The notes under the pieces: generated by a model
What the model was told of the DNA's origin: nothing
Databases searched by the model: none
What the model saw: the letters and a program-made list of their open reading frames with translations, nothing else
Made by a program: the position numbers and the translations under genes
Part shown: piece after piece, positions 19,442-29,494 of the stretch
Numbering within the stretch: the stretch's first letter is position 1
Layout: each line of letters begins with the position of its first letter
From: Roseiarcus sp963737365
Lineage (GTDB): Bacteria; Pseudomonadota; Alphaproteobacteria; Rhizobiales; Beijerinckiaceae
DNA length: 64,000 bases
NCBI GenBank assembly: GCA_963737365.1
Contig: CAVTSD010000005.1
Location: 310,001-374,000 of the forward strand
Direction of reading: 5' to 3'

Positions 19442-20967
19442 CGGCAACGACGCTGACGTCAGACGCCTCAACCGCAGGCGACGGTCTCCTGTTCGACGGC
19501 GCCGAATGGGACTTTGAGACGGTGCGGCGCGTTTACGCGGCGATTGAGATCATCGCCCGCGACGACCTTGGCCTCGACGTTTACCCCAATCAGATCGAGA
19601 TCATCTCTGCCGAGCAGATGCTCGACGCCTATTCCTCGGTCGGCATGCCGCTGATGTACGCGCATTGGTCCTACGGCAAGCAATTCGTGCGCGACGAAGC
19701 CCTTTACCGCAAAGGCTATCAGGCGCTCGCCTACGAGATCGTCATTAACTCGAATCCGTGCATCAGCTATTGCATGGAGGAGAACACGATGGCGATGCAG
19801 ACCGTCGTCATCGCCCACGCCGCCTTTGGCCACAACCACTTTTTCAAGAATAACTATCTGTTCCAACAGTGGACAGACTCAGGCGGCATTCTCGACTATC
19901 TCGATTTCGCCAAGCGCTACATAGCCTCATGCGAGGAGCAGCATGGCCACGAAGCGGTCGAATCGACGCTGGACGCGGCGCACGCCTTGATGGGACAAGG
20001 CGTGTTTCGCTACCCCCGCGCCGCCAAGCTGAAGTTTTCCGAGTACGAGCGTCGCCGGCGCGAGAAGGCGGAGCGTGAGACGCGGGACTATCGTGACCTT
20101 TGGCGCACCGTGCCCGGCGCTGCGCCCGCGCCCAACAGCGACCTCAGCGAACAGGATGCGCGCGAGCGCAAGCTCCGCCTCCGCCTCCCCGAGGAAAACC
20201 TTCTCTATTTCCTTGAGAAGAACAGCCCTGTATTGCGTGACTGGCAGCGTGAGCTTCTACGCATCGTACGGAATCTCGCTCAATATTTTTATCCCCAGAG
20301 ACAGACCAAGTTGATGAATGAGGGTTGTGCGACCTTCGTTCACTACACGATTGTTAATAGGCTTTACGACAAAAGGCTTATTTCCGAAGGCGCTCTCCTC
20401 GAGATCCTGCATGGACACGCAAACGTCCTTACGCAGTTTGATTTTGACGACAAGCGGTATGGCGGAATCAACCCTTATGCTCTCGGCTTCGCAATGATGC
20501 AGGACATTCAGCGCATCTGCGTTGCGCCCAATGATGAGGACCGTGAATGGTTCCCCGAGATCGCCGGCCGGGAGGAGTGGCGCGCTGTTCTGCGCGATGT
20601 CTGGGCGAATTATCGGGACGAATCCTTTGTACGGCAGTTCCTCTCGCCGAATCTGATCCGTAAGTTTCGCCTATTCGCGGTTTCCAACAAGGCCTCAGAG
20701 TCGAGTGTCACAATCGAAGCGATCCACGATGCGGAGGGTTATCGCCGCGTGCGCTCCGCGCTCGCCGACAGCTACGATATCTCGGCAAACGAGCCAGACA
20801 TCCAGATTGTCGACGTCGACCTTCTTGGCGAACGGTCCCTTATGCTCCGCCACAAGGTACGCAACGGCGTCCGCCTTGCTGAAGCCGACCGCGAGGCTAC
20901 GCTGCGCCACATCCGCCGTCTTTGGGGCCATGAGGTGCGCCTCGAGGAGACGCTTATTGCGTCCTAA
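19438..20967 (+). CDS. spoVR: SpoVR family protein
   Basis: Protein of 509 aa. The start is the ATG at 19438, overlapping the yeaH stop; a longer open frame upstream is yeaH in another phase. Conserved SpoVR motifs include YPNQIEIISAEQMLDAYSS, NPCISYCMEENTMAMQ, HAAFGHNHFFKNN and NEGCATFVHY. The HAAFGHNHFF histidines are family hallmarks. The exact activity is unknown; it works with PrkA and YeaH in stress and stationary-phase physiology. Confidence 0.95.
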   Translation: MTATTLTSDASTAGDGLLFDGAEWDFETVRRVYAAIEIIARDDLGLDVYPNQIEIISAEQMLDAYSSVGMPLMYAHWSYGKQFVRDEALYRKGYQALAYEIVINSNPCISYCMEENTMAMQTVVIAHAAFGHNHFFKNNYLFQQWTDSGGILDYLDFAKRYIASCEEQHGHEAVESTLDAAHALMGQGVFRYPRAAKLKFSEYERRRREKAERETRDYRDLWRTVPGAAPAPNSDLSEQDARERKLRLRLPEENLLYFLEKNSPVLRDWQRELLRIVRNLAQYFYPQRQTKLMNEGCATFVHYTIVNRLYDKRLISEGALLEILHGHANVLTQFDFDDKRYGGINPYALGFAMMQDIQRICVAPNDEDREWFPEIAGREEWRAVLRDVWANYRDESFVRQFLSPNLIRKFRLFAVSNKASESSVTIEAIHDAEGYRRVRSALADSYDISANEPDIQIVDVDLLGERSLMLRHKVRNGVRLAEADREATLRHIRRLWGHEVRLEETLIAS

Positions 20968-21105
20968 CCGTTGAGTTAACCGCTGCGCGTACACGGCTTC
21001 GCTGACCGGCCGGCTCGCACGTCTGAGGCTCCCAAAGCTGAGCAGCCGTAGGCCCGCTCAGCCGTTTTGGGAAAGCAAAGTGCTGCCCTGAGCCGTTGGA
21101 GACAT

Positions 21106-21179
21106 TGGAGCGGGTGAAGGGAATCGAACCCTCGTATTCAGCTTGGAAGGCTGCTGCTCTACCATTGAGCTACACCCGC
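21106..21179 (-). tRNA. tRNA-Gly(TCC)
   Basis: The reverse strand reads GCGGGTG (acceptor), TAGCTCAATGGTAGAGC (D arm), an anticodon stem GCAGC/GCTGA-type with loop CTTCCAA (anticodon TCC), a short variable loop, AGGGTTCGATTCCCT (T arm), and the closing CACCCGC. A discriminator T and an encoded CCA follow at 21108-21106. It marks the left edge of the accessory-looking region. Confidence 0.95.
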
Positions 21180-22085
21180 AATTTCAATATCTTATAATAT
21201 TTCTCACGACCCGTTTTGGCACGATTCTGGTATCTGCCATTTTTAATGGAACGCAGTCAGCGAAACAAGCGCTCCCTTTCCGAACCCATCACCCATCGTG
21301 TCTCGTGCCCAAATCGACTGACCAGGAGATTAACACAAATTGCCACCTGGCTACTCGGAGCTGAGTTCCATTAGAATATAGCGGCTGAAGCTGTGGATTA
21401 ATCGCGCGACGCCATGACACCGGCCCGCCTGCAGGATGAGGTCGGGCGAAAGACGCCTGCCCATCTTGAGGATTTGAGCGAGCGGGGCCTGGTGGTTGGC
21501 GAAAAGGCTGACGGCGAGCAGAGCTTCCGCATTGCTTAGAGTATATTACTACCTATTAGAGTTATTTATTGACAAAGCGCCGGCGCGGTTGATTTGGTTT
21601 TTCTTGGCGGCTGGCTTTTTCCTTGCGAAAGCGCCGTTTATTGGCGTTGGCTTTCCTTGGCTTTCCTTGGATTCTCTCGTTCGAATCGAGACTTATCAAA
21701 GCGTTACGCGAGATTTGCGCGAAAACTTTTTTCTTCGCCCCTTCCTCCTCCCCAAACGCGAAAAGCGAAACCAGAAATATCAGTCATAAAATGTGAAAAT
21801 CTTAGAGACTTCATCCCTGCACCTTAATCTAATTTCTAACTTTCAGCAATGTGTAGTCCCCCATGCCTTAACACAATGGAGGACGTCGATGCGGTCCCTG
21901 CCAACCCTAGACTGCAGCCGGTGATTCAAACCTTACGCTTGGGACCCGCCAGTATGTCGCCATCGGGTTGGCCAGCTACTAATCGACACGGACGGGGAAG
22001 AGGGCGTCGACCAAGAGCATTACGCAACGATGGCCGAGAGGATGGCTCGCTGGTTGCGGCTGCCAACGCTGCTTCCAAGAAAGGT
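21180..22085. other. Low-GC, gene-poor stretch after the tRNA
   Basis: About 900 bp with clearly lower GC than its surroundings. A 41-codon frame at 21414-21539 reads like the end of a winged-helix domain (AHLEDLSERGLVVGEKADGE). An overlapping hydrophobic frame at 21496-21789 (97 codons, WFFLAAGFFLAKAPFIGVGF) could be a small membrane protein, but it has no known relatives to me. A short tandem repeat TTGGCTTTCC occurs near 21650-21670. The area looks like the debris often found next to a tRNA integration site. Confidence 0.45.
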
Positions 22086-22430
22086 CTACGCAGCGGCGGT
22101 TCCATTACGGAGCCTCCACCGCCTATCCGACCAGGGCCTCCCCACAGCAACCCGCGCCTCAGGCTCCTCGATCGAAGTTTGCTCGTCTGCGGAATCACTC
22201 AGCGTCGTTCTCTGCCTGAACTCGTCTGCGGTGATAAGGCCGGTGGCAAACGCGATAGCTATGGCGTGTGGGATATTATTTGCTCGCAGCTTCAACCGCA
22301 TTGTATCCAGATGGCACTTAACTGTCCCAAAGGCCAGGTTGAGTATTAGCCCTATGTCCGCATAAGTTTTGCCTCGCGCCGCCCACATTAAGACTTCGTA
22401 TTCTCGTGTCGAAAGATTGCAATGCCTCAC
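22086..22430 (-). CDS. Small LuxR-type helix-turn-helix protein
   Basis: Protein of 114 aa. LSTREYEVLMWAARGKTYADIG followed by GTVKCHLDTMRLKLRANN is the GerE/LuxR DNA-binding helix-turn-helix. There is no N-terminal sensory domain, and the last 40 residues are low-complexity. It may be a stand-alone regulator or the surviving C-terminal half of a quorum-sensing-type regulator whose N-terminus has been lost. It sits beside the LOV-EAL gene in a low-GC setting. Confidence 0.6.
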   Translation of the reverse strand: MRHCNLSTREYEVLMWAARGKTYADIGLILNLAFGTVKCHLDTMRLKLRANNIPHAIAIAFATGLITADEFRQRTTLSDSADEQTSIEEPEARVAVGRPWSDRRWRLRNGTAAA

Positions 22431-22615
22431 TGCCTCGCGTCCTCTCAGGGGTGATGCCTCTTAAACATCGACATAACCTGACGTAAGTGTGTTCCTATCT
22501 GATGGTTTAGACTTGGCGTTCAGCGCCCGCCGGCGCGCCGCTCGCAATCCATCTAAGACGTTCGTTCGCCGATGACCGACGCACTGACGCAACATCTGGC
22601 GCCTATCAAGGATAG

Positions 22616-24395
22616 TCAGGGCCCGGTATCCATTACCCCGTCGCCCACGATCAACCCCTCGTCGAGCAGCCGGCGCAATCTGGACTCCTCCATGGGCTTG
22701 GCGAAAAGATACCCTTGGCCGATCGAGCAGCCCAGCGCCCGCACGATCTCGCGTTCGGCCTCCGTCTCAATCCCTTCCGCGACGACTCGGATGTCCAACG
22801 CCGCGCCAAGTTTGACGACGCTCTCGACGATGACGCGCTTGGCGGCGCTGCGCGCAATGTCATGAACGAAGCTTCGATCGACTTTGATCTCGCTGAGCGG
22901 AAAGATCTCCAGATAGCGCAGACTGGAATAGCCAGTCCCGAAGTCGTCGATGGAGATGCCGATACCCGCGCGGCGCAGATTCCCGAATACGCGGCAAATT
23001 TCCTCCGACTCGCCGACCATCAGGCTTTCGGTGAGCTCCAGGGTCAACCATTCGGCTCGGCAGCCGGTCTCGTCGAGCGCCTGCTGGACAAAAGCCACCA
23101 TGTCACGCTGCGTAAACTCGAGGAATGATACGTTGAAAGCGAAGCGGATTGGCGTGGGACGACCTCGATTGACCTTCGCAGTATACGCGGCAAGCGTGTG
23201 CAGGCCCCAGGCTCCGATTTCGAGGATTGCTCCCGTTTCTTCTGCGACGCCGATAAACCGACTCGGCGCCTGCAGGCCAAACGCCCCGTGGTTCCAGCGC
23301 ATCAAAGCTTCGACTCCGACCAGATGGCCGGAGCCTAGGTCGAACTGCGGCTGATAGTGAAAGAGCAGCTCCTGGTTCGACACAGCGCTCTGCAGCTCGC
23401 TCGCCAGTCGAATGCGGTTGCGCGCGTCCCGCTCGTCGGCGGCCGCGAAGGCATGCGGCCTGTGCGTGGGATTCGCTTTCGATCGCTGGAGCGCCGCTCC
23501 GGCTTGCCGAACGAGTTGCAGCGGCTCGCCGCCGGGAGAGCCAACGGCAAAGCCGGCGGCGAATTGAACCGCCAACGACGCGCCGGGGAGCACGAAGCGC
23601 GGTTTCAGCAATTCGAGCACATCGTCAACCACTCTTCCGGCGCGGCTGGAATCTTCGAGTTCGAAGGCAAGCGCGAATGCGTTGGCGCCCACGCGCGAAA
23701 CGGCCGTCGCCGGAAACGTCGCCAGGCGCGCGGCTGCCGAAAGAAGTAGCGCGTCGCCTATGTCGTAACCGAAGCCGCTATTGACATCCTGGAACCGAAG
23801 AACGTCGAGTATGACCATCAGCCACGCGGAGGTTGCCTGCGCGTTCATCGCCGCCAGCCGATCGAGGAGACCGTACCGGTCGAGTAGGCCAGTCAGGCGA
23901 TCGATGCCCGCCGCATGAGTCACGTCGCGGATCATACCGATGAAATGTGTCACCTGCCCCGCGTCGTCTCGAAGCGGCGCTAAGCGCAAAGCGTTGCGGA
24001 ACATAGTGCCGTCGCGGCGATAGTTGCGCAGTGTCACTGAGGCAGCGCGGCCTTCCGTCAAGGCAGCCCGGATCTCGGCTATCTCAGGCTGCAGACGGTC
24101 ACTGCCCTGAAGATAGCGGCAATTTTTCCCAATCGCCTCGGCTGCAGCGTAGCCAGTGATCGAACTCGAACGCGGGGTTCACCTGGACGATCGGCTGGCC
24201 TCTCATGCGCATGTCTGCGATCAGCACGCCCTCGCTGCTATTCTCGAGCGCGATCGCAGATGCTTTCGCCGGCATAGCTGACTGGCTCGCTCGGTGGCCT
24301 ACGAGAGGCCATCGTACCGGTCTGAACGCTATCGCCCCCTTCGACGGAGCAGTCGGATCCTCATGCGTCGTCGCGCCGCGCTGCGTGTCAGGCAT
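22616..24395 (-). CDS. LOV-GGDEF-EAL photoreceptor / c-di-GMP phosphodiesterase, carrying a single frameshift
   Basis: Starts at the ATG at 24395. After correction a LOV-type PAS domain covers residues about 45-150. It has the flavin-adduct motif GKNCRYLQG (Cys about 92), the NYRRDGTMFRN strand and HFIGMIRDVT. A GGDEF domain follows but is degenerate (VGANAF in place of GGDEF), so it is probably not a cyclase. The EAL domain keeps VEALMRW, ELTES, DDFGTGYSSL and VAEGIET, so c-di-GMP hydrolysis is likely. The single break is at GAACTC, 24162-24167, inside the LOV domain. Deleting one base gives the expected AFESITGY. Blue-light control of c-di-GMP is inferred. Confidence 0.88.
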
Positions 24396-24581
24396 TTAAA
24401 AGGTCAGCAGCGTGGGCCAGAGCAAAGGGGCAGGTACGGGGCGATCTGCGGTGGCGAATATTGTTTGGCGCCTCCCGTGTTCGGTTTCTTCAGTCACGGC
24501 GTGAGCAAGTTGCATGATACGGCCTCCAGCCACGACCATGCGACGTCGGCGCCGGCGCTTCAAACGCGGCCAGACGCCAGT

Positions 24582-25580
24582 TCAGGACAAATCAGAGTCG
24601 CTCTTGTCGTCATTTGCGTCTTCGGGATTTGTGGTTTGGAATCGACGTCGGTATTCCAGAGGCGTGACGCCGATTCTGCGTAGCAATGCGCGCCTGAGCG
24701 TCGCTGTCGATCCGAAGCCCGCAGCATAGGCGATCGTCTTGATCGGCGAAGCGCTGTCTTCCAGCAGGCCTCGGGCGATATCCAGCCGGGTCAACTCGAC
24801 GTAAGCGGCCGGGCTCATCCGCAATTCGGCGTAAAACAACCGAGACAATTGGCGTGGGCTCACGCCGGCTACTTCAGCAAGCGCCGCGAGGCCCAAGTCT
24901 GTGCGTGGATTTTCAAGGATGTGCAGCCGAATCCTGTCGATCGGACCGGTGGCTGCGGTTTGCGCGGTCAACGCTGCGCTGAACTGCGATTGTCCGCCGG
25001 GCCGCTTTAGAAAAACGACAAGCCGTCGCGCCGCCCATAGGGCCAAAGCGCGTCCGTGATCCTCCTCAATCAGCGAGAAGGCGAGATCGATAGCCGCAGC
25101 CACTCCAGCGGAACTGAACACCGGCCCGTCGCGAACGAAGATGCTGTCAGGTTCGACGTGGATATCGGGATATTCGGCGGCAAGGCGATCGGCATACTGC
25201 CAGTGGGTTGTGACGCGGCGCCCCGACAGCAGTCCCGCACGCGCGAGCAGGAAGGCCCCTGTACACGTCGAACCGTAGCGTCGCGCCTGCCCGGCCTGCT
25301 CGCGTAGCCAGCGCGTAACTTCTTCGCTCGGATGACCTGGCACGCCATAAGGCCCGGCGACAATCAACGTGTCCGAAGGCTGGGTTGCTTCGCTTACGGC
25401 CGCGTCAGGGACGAACCTGGTGCCCGATGCGCTCTCCTCAGTCGTTCCGTCTTCAGTCACCAGCCGGACGCGATACGGCTGCCCAGACTGTATTTTGCAA
25501 CTCGCCTCGAAGAGCGCATCGCGCACGCCAGCGACTTCAAGCAAATGCACGTTGCGGGGCGCGAAGATCGTGACGAGCAC
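24582..25580 (-). CDS. GlxA-type AraC-family regulator (DJ-1/PfpI domain plus AraC HTH)
   Basis: Protein of 332 aa from a GTG at 25580. The N-terminal DJ-1/GATase1-like domain (LVTIFAPRNVHLLEVAGVRDA, TCTGAFLLARAGLLSGRRVTTHW) has a Cys at the nucleophile-like position. The C-terminal AraC domain reads LAALAEVAGVSPRQLSRLFY and IAYAAGFGSTATLRRALLRRIG. The family regulates catabolic or detoxification genes. The fdhA locus about 1 kb downstream on the other strand is a plausible target but this is not shown. Confidence 0.9.
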   Translation of the reverse strand: MLVTIFAPRNVHLLEVAGVRDALFEASCKIQSGQPYRVRLVTEDGTTEESASGTRFVPDAAVSEATQPSDTLIVAGPYGVPGHPSEEVTRWLREQAGQARRYGSTCTGAFLLARAGLLSGRRVTTHWQYADRLAAEYPDIHVEPDSIFVRDGPVFSSAGVAAAIDLAFSLIEEDHGRALALWAARRLVVFLKRPGGQSQFSAALTAQTAATGPIDRIRLHILENPRTDLGLAALAEVAGVSPRQLSRLFYAELRMSPAAYVELTRLDIARGLLEDSASPIKTIAYAAGFGSTATLRRALLRRIGVTPLEYRRRFQTTNPEDANDDKSDSDLS

Positions 25581-25764
25581 GACGTCTCCTGGCTCAGCGG
25601 CAGCCCTGGGCGCCGCCCGAGCGATTGCAAGAATACGCCTCCTTGTTGTGATTTCCTAGCAGCGTCAGAACTCAATGTGGCCAACATCCGGCCGGCCAAT
25701 CGAGAACGGCGTCGTCACAGGAAATCCGCTTCCAGCTAACGGATCGAGTCAAACGATTGGTCCC

Positions 25765-26000
25765 GCGTCTAACGGAGGCAATGATGGCGTCGGGTTTGGC
25801 GACCCACTGCAAGAGTGCGGGCTAAGCGTTTAGGTCTTCAAAGAAGCTGTTGATAGCCGCCTGGAGTTCGACGACATCGAAGACGCCGCGCTTGAGCCGC
25901 CGCTTGGTCAGGATAGCAAAAAGCCTTTAACGGCGTTGAACCAGGAGGCGGATGTCGGAGTGAAATGAAAAACCCCGCGGGGGTGGAACTAGCCATCGGA
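25765..26000 (-). mobile_element. IS630-family transposase remnant
   Basis: The minus strand encodes, in broken frames, the C-terminal end of an IS630 transposase: FHFTPTSASWFNAVKGF, then after a frameshift LTKRRLKRGVFDVVELQAAI, then a stop and QWVAKPDAIIASVRRG. The first two segments match the well-known FTPTSASWLN..VEGFFAKLTKRRLKRGV signature. At least one frameshift and one stop interrupt it. No terminal inverted repeats were identified. Confidence 0.68.
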
Positions 26001-26575
26001 CGAGATGCGCATGATGGCAAGAGATTGAGTTCAGCAATTGCCGCGACGCTGATCGGCGTTTCTACGGCGAACGCCGCCATCTAAAAAGTCAACTTTCGTC
26101 GAACGACTCTGAACTGACGACGACGAGCGCTACTTCAAGCGCAGTGATCGTCAATATCGCCGAGCGGTTGATAGCCGGTGGATCTTGGGGCGGTGACGCC
26201 ATGGGAAGCCCGCGCAGGAAAGCATTGAGTTAGGGGCGGACACGATTGAGCTTTGTGTGACGACGCCAATTTCGTGTGCGGAAATTGATGGCCGTCAACG
26301 CAAGAACAAGGCTGCACAAGTAGTCCTTCGATAGCAAACTGCGAGGTTCCAGGCGGGGATGCCCGCGGCAAGGCCGCCGCGCTCATGACCGGGAGTCGTG
26401 TGTTGTCACCTACAGCGTTTGGTCACCGGAAAATCCCACATCATCCAAGGCCTGAGCATGCCCTATTGACCAAGCTCCGTTCACGCGACGTGGAGTAGTT
26501 CGCGACAAGCAGTGCGCCAGTCTGGCCTGATGGCGCAGACGGGCGGAACAGGAACCAACCAAACGGAGAAGGAAC
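26001..26575. other. Gene-free stretch before fdhA
   Basis: No intact gene is seen. Minus-strand frames of about 80 codons (for example 26135-26386) have no recognisable similarity and may be further insertion-sequence debris. The ribosome binding site GGAGAAGG precedes fdhA at about 26563-26570. Confidence 0.5.
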
Positions 26576-27784
26576 ATGTCCTACAATCGCGTTGTAAGGT
26601 TTCAAGGACCGATGAAAGTCTCCGTGGAAAGCACCGAATTCCCAAAATTGGCCGACCCGAGAGGCCGGAAACTAGAGCACGGTGCAATCCTGAAGATCGT
26701 GACGACCAATATCTGCGGCAGCGACCAGCACATCTACCATGGCCGCTTCGCGGCGCCCAAAGGGATGGTGATGGGTCACGAGATGACCGGCGAAGTCATC
26801 GAGTTGGGCAGAGATGTTGAGCTCATCCGCAAGGGCGATATCGTCTCGGTTCCCTTTAACGTTTCCTGTGGCCGCTGCCGCAATTGCAAGGAGCGGCACA
26901 CCGACGTCTGCGAGAACATGTACGTCAACGAGCAGGTCCATTGCGGGGCATACGGTTTCAATCTAGGCAATTGGCAGGGCGGCCAGGCAGACTATCTCCT
27001 CGTGCCCTATGCCGATTGGAACCTGCTGCGGTTTCCGGACAAGCAACAGGCGATGGCCAAAATCAGGGATCTCACGCTGCTCTCCGATATCCTGCCGACC
27101 GGGTATCATGGTTGCATTGAGGCTGGGGTCAGGACCGGATCGACGGTCTACATCGCCGGCGCGGGGCCGGTTGGCCGCTGCGCAGCCGCGAGTTCCAGGC
27201 TGCTCGGCGCCTCATGCATCATCGTTGCTGACCGCAATCCAGCCCGCCTCGAACTGGTGAAGAAGTGCGGTTATGAAATCGTGAACACGGCGAGCCACAC
27301 GCCGATTGCGGACCAGATCGAAGTCATTCTCGGTGAACGGGAAGTCGACGCCGGAGTCGATTGCGTCGGTCTCGAGGCGCACGGCGCCGGCGAGGAGGAC
27401 AAGGAAGAACACTCGGAGGCCGTGATCAATACCCTGTTTGAAGTCGTGCGAGCAGGCGGCGCCATGGGCATTCCAGGCATCTACACCGACCTTGATCCCG
27501 GAGCGCCAAAGACGGAATTGGCGAAGAAGGGGGAATTGCCGCTTACCTTCAGCAAGGCCTGGATCAAGTCGCCGAAACTAACCGCCGGCCAGGCTCCGGT
27601 CATGAAATACAACCGCGATTTGATGATGGCGATCCTGTGGGACCGCATGCCCTATCTGGGCGAGGTGGTGAACACCGAAATTATCGCTCTTGAGGATGCG
27701 CCGCGCGCCTACAAGACTTTCAGCGACGGCGCTCCGAAGAAATATGTGATCGACCCGCACGGCAGCGTGAAGAAAGCCGCCTGA
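26576..27784 (+). CDS. fdhA: Glutathione-independent formaldehyde dehydrogenase (zinc alcohol dehydrogenase family)
   Basis: Protein of 402 aa. The catalytic-zinc segment is TTNICGSDQHIYHGR and the GHEMTGEVIE loop supplies the His/Glu ligands. The structural-zinc lobe is SCGRCRNCKERHTDVC. The Rossmann loop is YIAGAGPVGRCAA. Length and motifs match Pseudomonas-type Fdh, which oxidises formaldehyde with NAD without free glutathione. A strong GGAGAAGG site precedes the ATG. Downstream lie a decayed DJ-1/PfpI gene and an aldo/keto reductase, so the locus looks like an aldehyde-detoxification module. Confidence 0.93.
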   Translation: MSYNRVVRFQGPMKVSVESTEFPKLADPRGRKLEHGAILKIVTTNICGSDQHIYHGRFAAPKGMVMGHEMTGEVIELGRDVELIRKGDIVSVPFNVSCGRCRNCKERHTDVCENMYVNEQVHCGAYGFNLGNWQGGQADYLLVPYADWNLLRFPDKQQAMAKIRDLTLLSDILPTGYHGCIEAGVRTGSTVYIAGAGPVGRCAAASSRLLGASCIIVADRNPARLELVKKCGYEIVNTASHTPIADQIEVILGEREVDAGVDCVGLEAHGAGEEDKEEHSEAVINTLFEVVRAGGAMGIPGIYTDLDPGAPKTELAKKGELPLTFSKAWIKSPKLTAGQAPVMKYNRDLMMAILWDRMPYLGEVVNTEIIALEDAPRAYKTFSDGAPKKYVIDPHGSVKKAA

Positions 27785-27892
27785 CCGCGCGCAGACGCAG
27801 CGCCGTGACGCGATCGTCGGCGATTTGGCGTCCGTCTTCCAACAAGACGGACGCATCCGCGCACGGAGAGTGCAACAACAGGAGATGCACGC

Positions 27893-28323
27893 ATGGCCAA
27901 TGAGTTGTTAAAAGGACTGAACGTCGCGATCCTCGTTACCGACGGATTCGAGCAGTCGAACTGACGGAGCCCCGCAAGGCGCTCGATGAAGCCGGCGCCA
28001 AAACGCAGATCGTCTCACCGAAAAACGACCGCGTTCGCGCCTGGAAGTTCACCGACTGGAGCATCGAATTGCCGGTGGATGTAAGGCTGAATGATGCCCG
28101 CTGCAATTTGCCACGGACCCTGGACCGTCATCGAGGCCGGCGCATCCCGTCATGCCCTTCGCTGAAGACCGATCTCAAGAACGCCGGCGCCGATTGGGTC
28201 GATCAGCAGGTCGTTGTCGACAACGGGTTGGTGACGAGCCGCAGTCCGGATGACATTCCAGCGTTCAATCCGGAGGTCATCAAGTTGTTTGCCGGCGCGC
28301 GGGGAAAGCAGCGCGCAGCCTAG
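27893..28323 (+). pseudogene. Decayed DJ-1/PfpI-family glutamine amidotransferase-like gene
   Basis: It opens normally (MANELLKGLNVAILVTDGFE), then loses one G at about 27956 and hits a TGA. In other frames the remainder is readable: LTEPRKALDEAGAKTQIVSP, then KFTDWSIELPVDVRLNDA, an abrupt jump to the nucleophile-elbow region AAICHGPWTVIEAG, another gap, and SLKTDLKNAGADWVDQQVVV to the end. Two internal stretches are missing, including about 40 residues before the elbow. It is therefore a true pseudogene rather than one read error. It lies directly behind fdhA, where such genes are common partners. Confidence 0.85.
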
Positions 28324-28349
28324 GCTTCGATCGGCAAGGAAAAGTTTGA

Positions 28350-29183
28350 ATGCAGCGGTGGCGCTTCGGCCCAATGGCCATGGAGATACCGGTTATCGGG
28401 CAGGGCACCTGGTATATCGACAAGGCTGACCGCGGCGCTGCTGTGGCCGCCCTGCGGCGGGGGCTTGATCTCGGCATGACCCACATCGACACAGCCGAGT
28501 ACTATGGCGAGGCTGAGAATATCGCCGGCGAAGCCATCGCAGGGCGCCGCGCTGAGGTCTTCCTGGTATCCAAGGTGATGCCGGAACACGCGACGCGGGC
28601 GGGCGCCATCTCGGCCTGCGAGCATTCGCTCTCGCGCCTGAAAACCGATCGGCTCGACTGCTACCTGTTGCATTGGCGCGGCCGACACCCCTTGGAGGAG
28701 ACTGTCGCGGGGTTCGAGCAGTTATATCGTGACGGCAAGATCCGATCGTTCGGCGTGAGTAATTTCGATGTCGAGGATCTCGAGGACGTCTGGGCGATCA
28801 CCAATGGCATCGTCTGCAACCAGGTCTTGTATAACCTCGAAGAACGCACGATCGAACATGCCGTTTTACCGTGGTGCGAAGCGCACGATGTCGCGATCAC
28901 GGCCTATAGTCCTTTCGGTCACGGCAATTTTCCCGGCCCCGGTACTGTTGGTGGAGCAATGCTCGCCCGAATTGCCAAGGCGCACTGTGCGACTCCGCGC
29001 CAGATCGCACTGGCCTTCCTGACGCGACGAGCTTCGACTTTTGCAATTCCTAAGGCGGCCTCGTCCGATCATGCCAAAGAAAATGCTGAAGCAGGGGACA
29101 TCCATTTGACCGACGCAGAGATTGCTCGTGTCGACGCCGCCTTCCCGCGGGGAGCGAGACGCGCCACGTTACCCATGCTGTGA
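28350..29183 (+). CDS. Aldo/keto reductase
   Basis: Protein of 277 aa, complete. The (beta/alpha)8 signature includes HIDTAEYYGEAENIAGEAI with the catalytic Asp and Tyr, VSKVMPEH with the Lys, YLLHWRG with the His, and FGVSNFDVEDLEDV. The C-terminal cofactor segment is FAIPKAASSDHAKENA. NADPH-dependent reduction of aldehydes or ketones is expected. It starts 26 bp after the PfpI remnant and may be transcribed with fdhA. Confidence 0.9.
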   Translation: MQRWRFGPMAMEIPVIGQGTWYIDKADRGAAVAALRRGLDLGMTHIDTAEYYGEAENIAGEAIAGRRAEVFLVSKVMPEHATRAGAISACEHSLSRLKTDRLDCYLLHWRGRHPLEETVAGFEQLYRDGKIRSFGVSNFDVEDLEDVWAITNGIVCNQVLYNLEERTIEHAVLPWCEAHDVAITAYSPFGHGNFPGPGTVGGAMLARIAKAHCATPRQIALAFLTRRASTFAIPKAASSDHAKENAEAGDIHLTDAEIARVDAAFPRGARRATLPML

Positions 29184-29494
29184 GCTAACCGACTCAGACG
29201 GACTCCATGCTTCGTCGAGCCGAGCCTGTCGACGCTTGCCAATCCAGGTTGGCCCGAGCTTGGGTATATGTCCGCGACGACCGGACGTTCGGCGACAAGG
29301 ACCCACCGGTGGGCCTGTTTATCGCTGATCAAGAGAGCTCACTAACGGGCTTATGAGCCGGGCGCCGCATCAATCGTGAAAAGTGACGATCGTCAAGGCG
29401 TTCGACGCTCGCGAGGCCGATGACAAAATTGCAGTCCTAACCCCAAAGGCGAACCAAGCGATTGGGCGCTTTCTAGTTCCACGATCGGACCCGC
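29184..29494. other. Intergenic region before the cNMP/TrxR-like gene
   Basis: About 310 bp with no gene. It contains one FNR/FixK-like site (29383-29396), listed separately. Nothing else was recognised. Confidence 0.5.
29383..29396. promoter_or_regulatory. FNR/FixK-type site, one mismatch
   Basis: GTGAC-GATC-GTCAA, about 105 bp upstream of the cNMP-domain oxidoreductase start. It differs from TTGAC-N4-GTCAA at one position. Confidence 0.4.
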
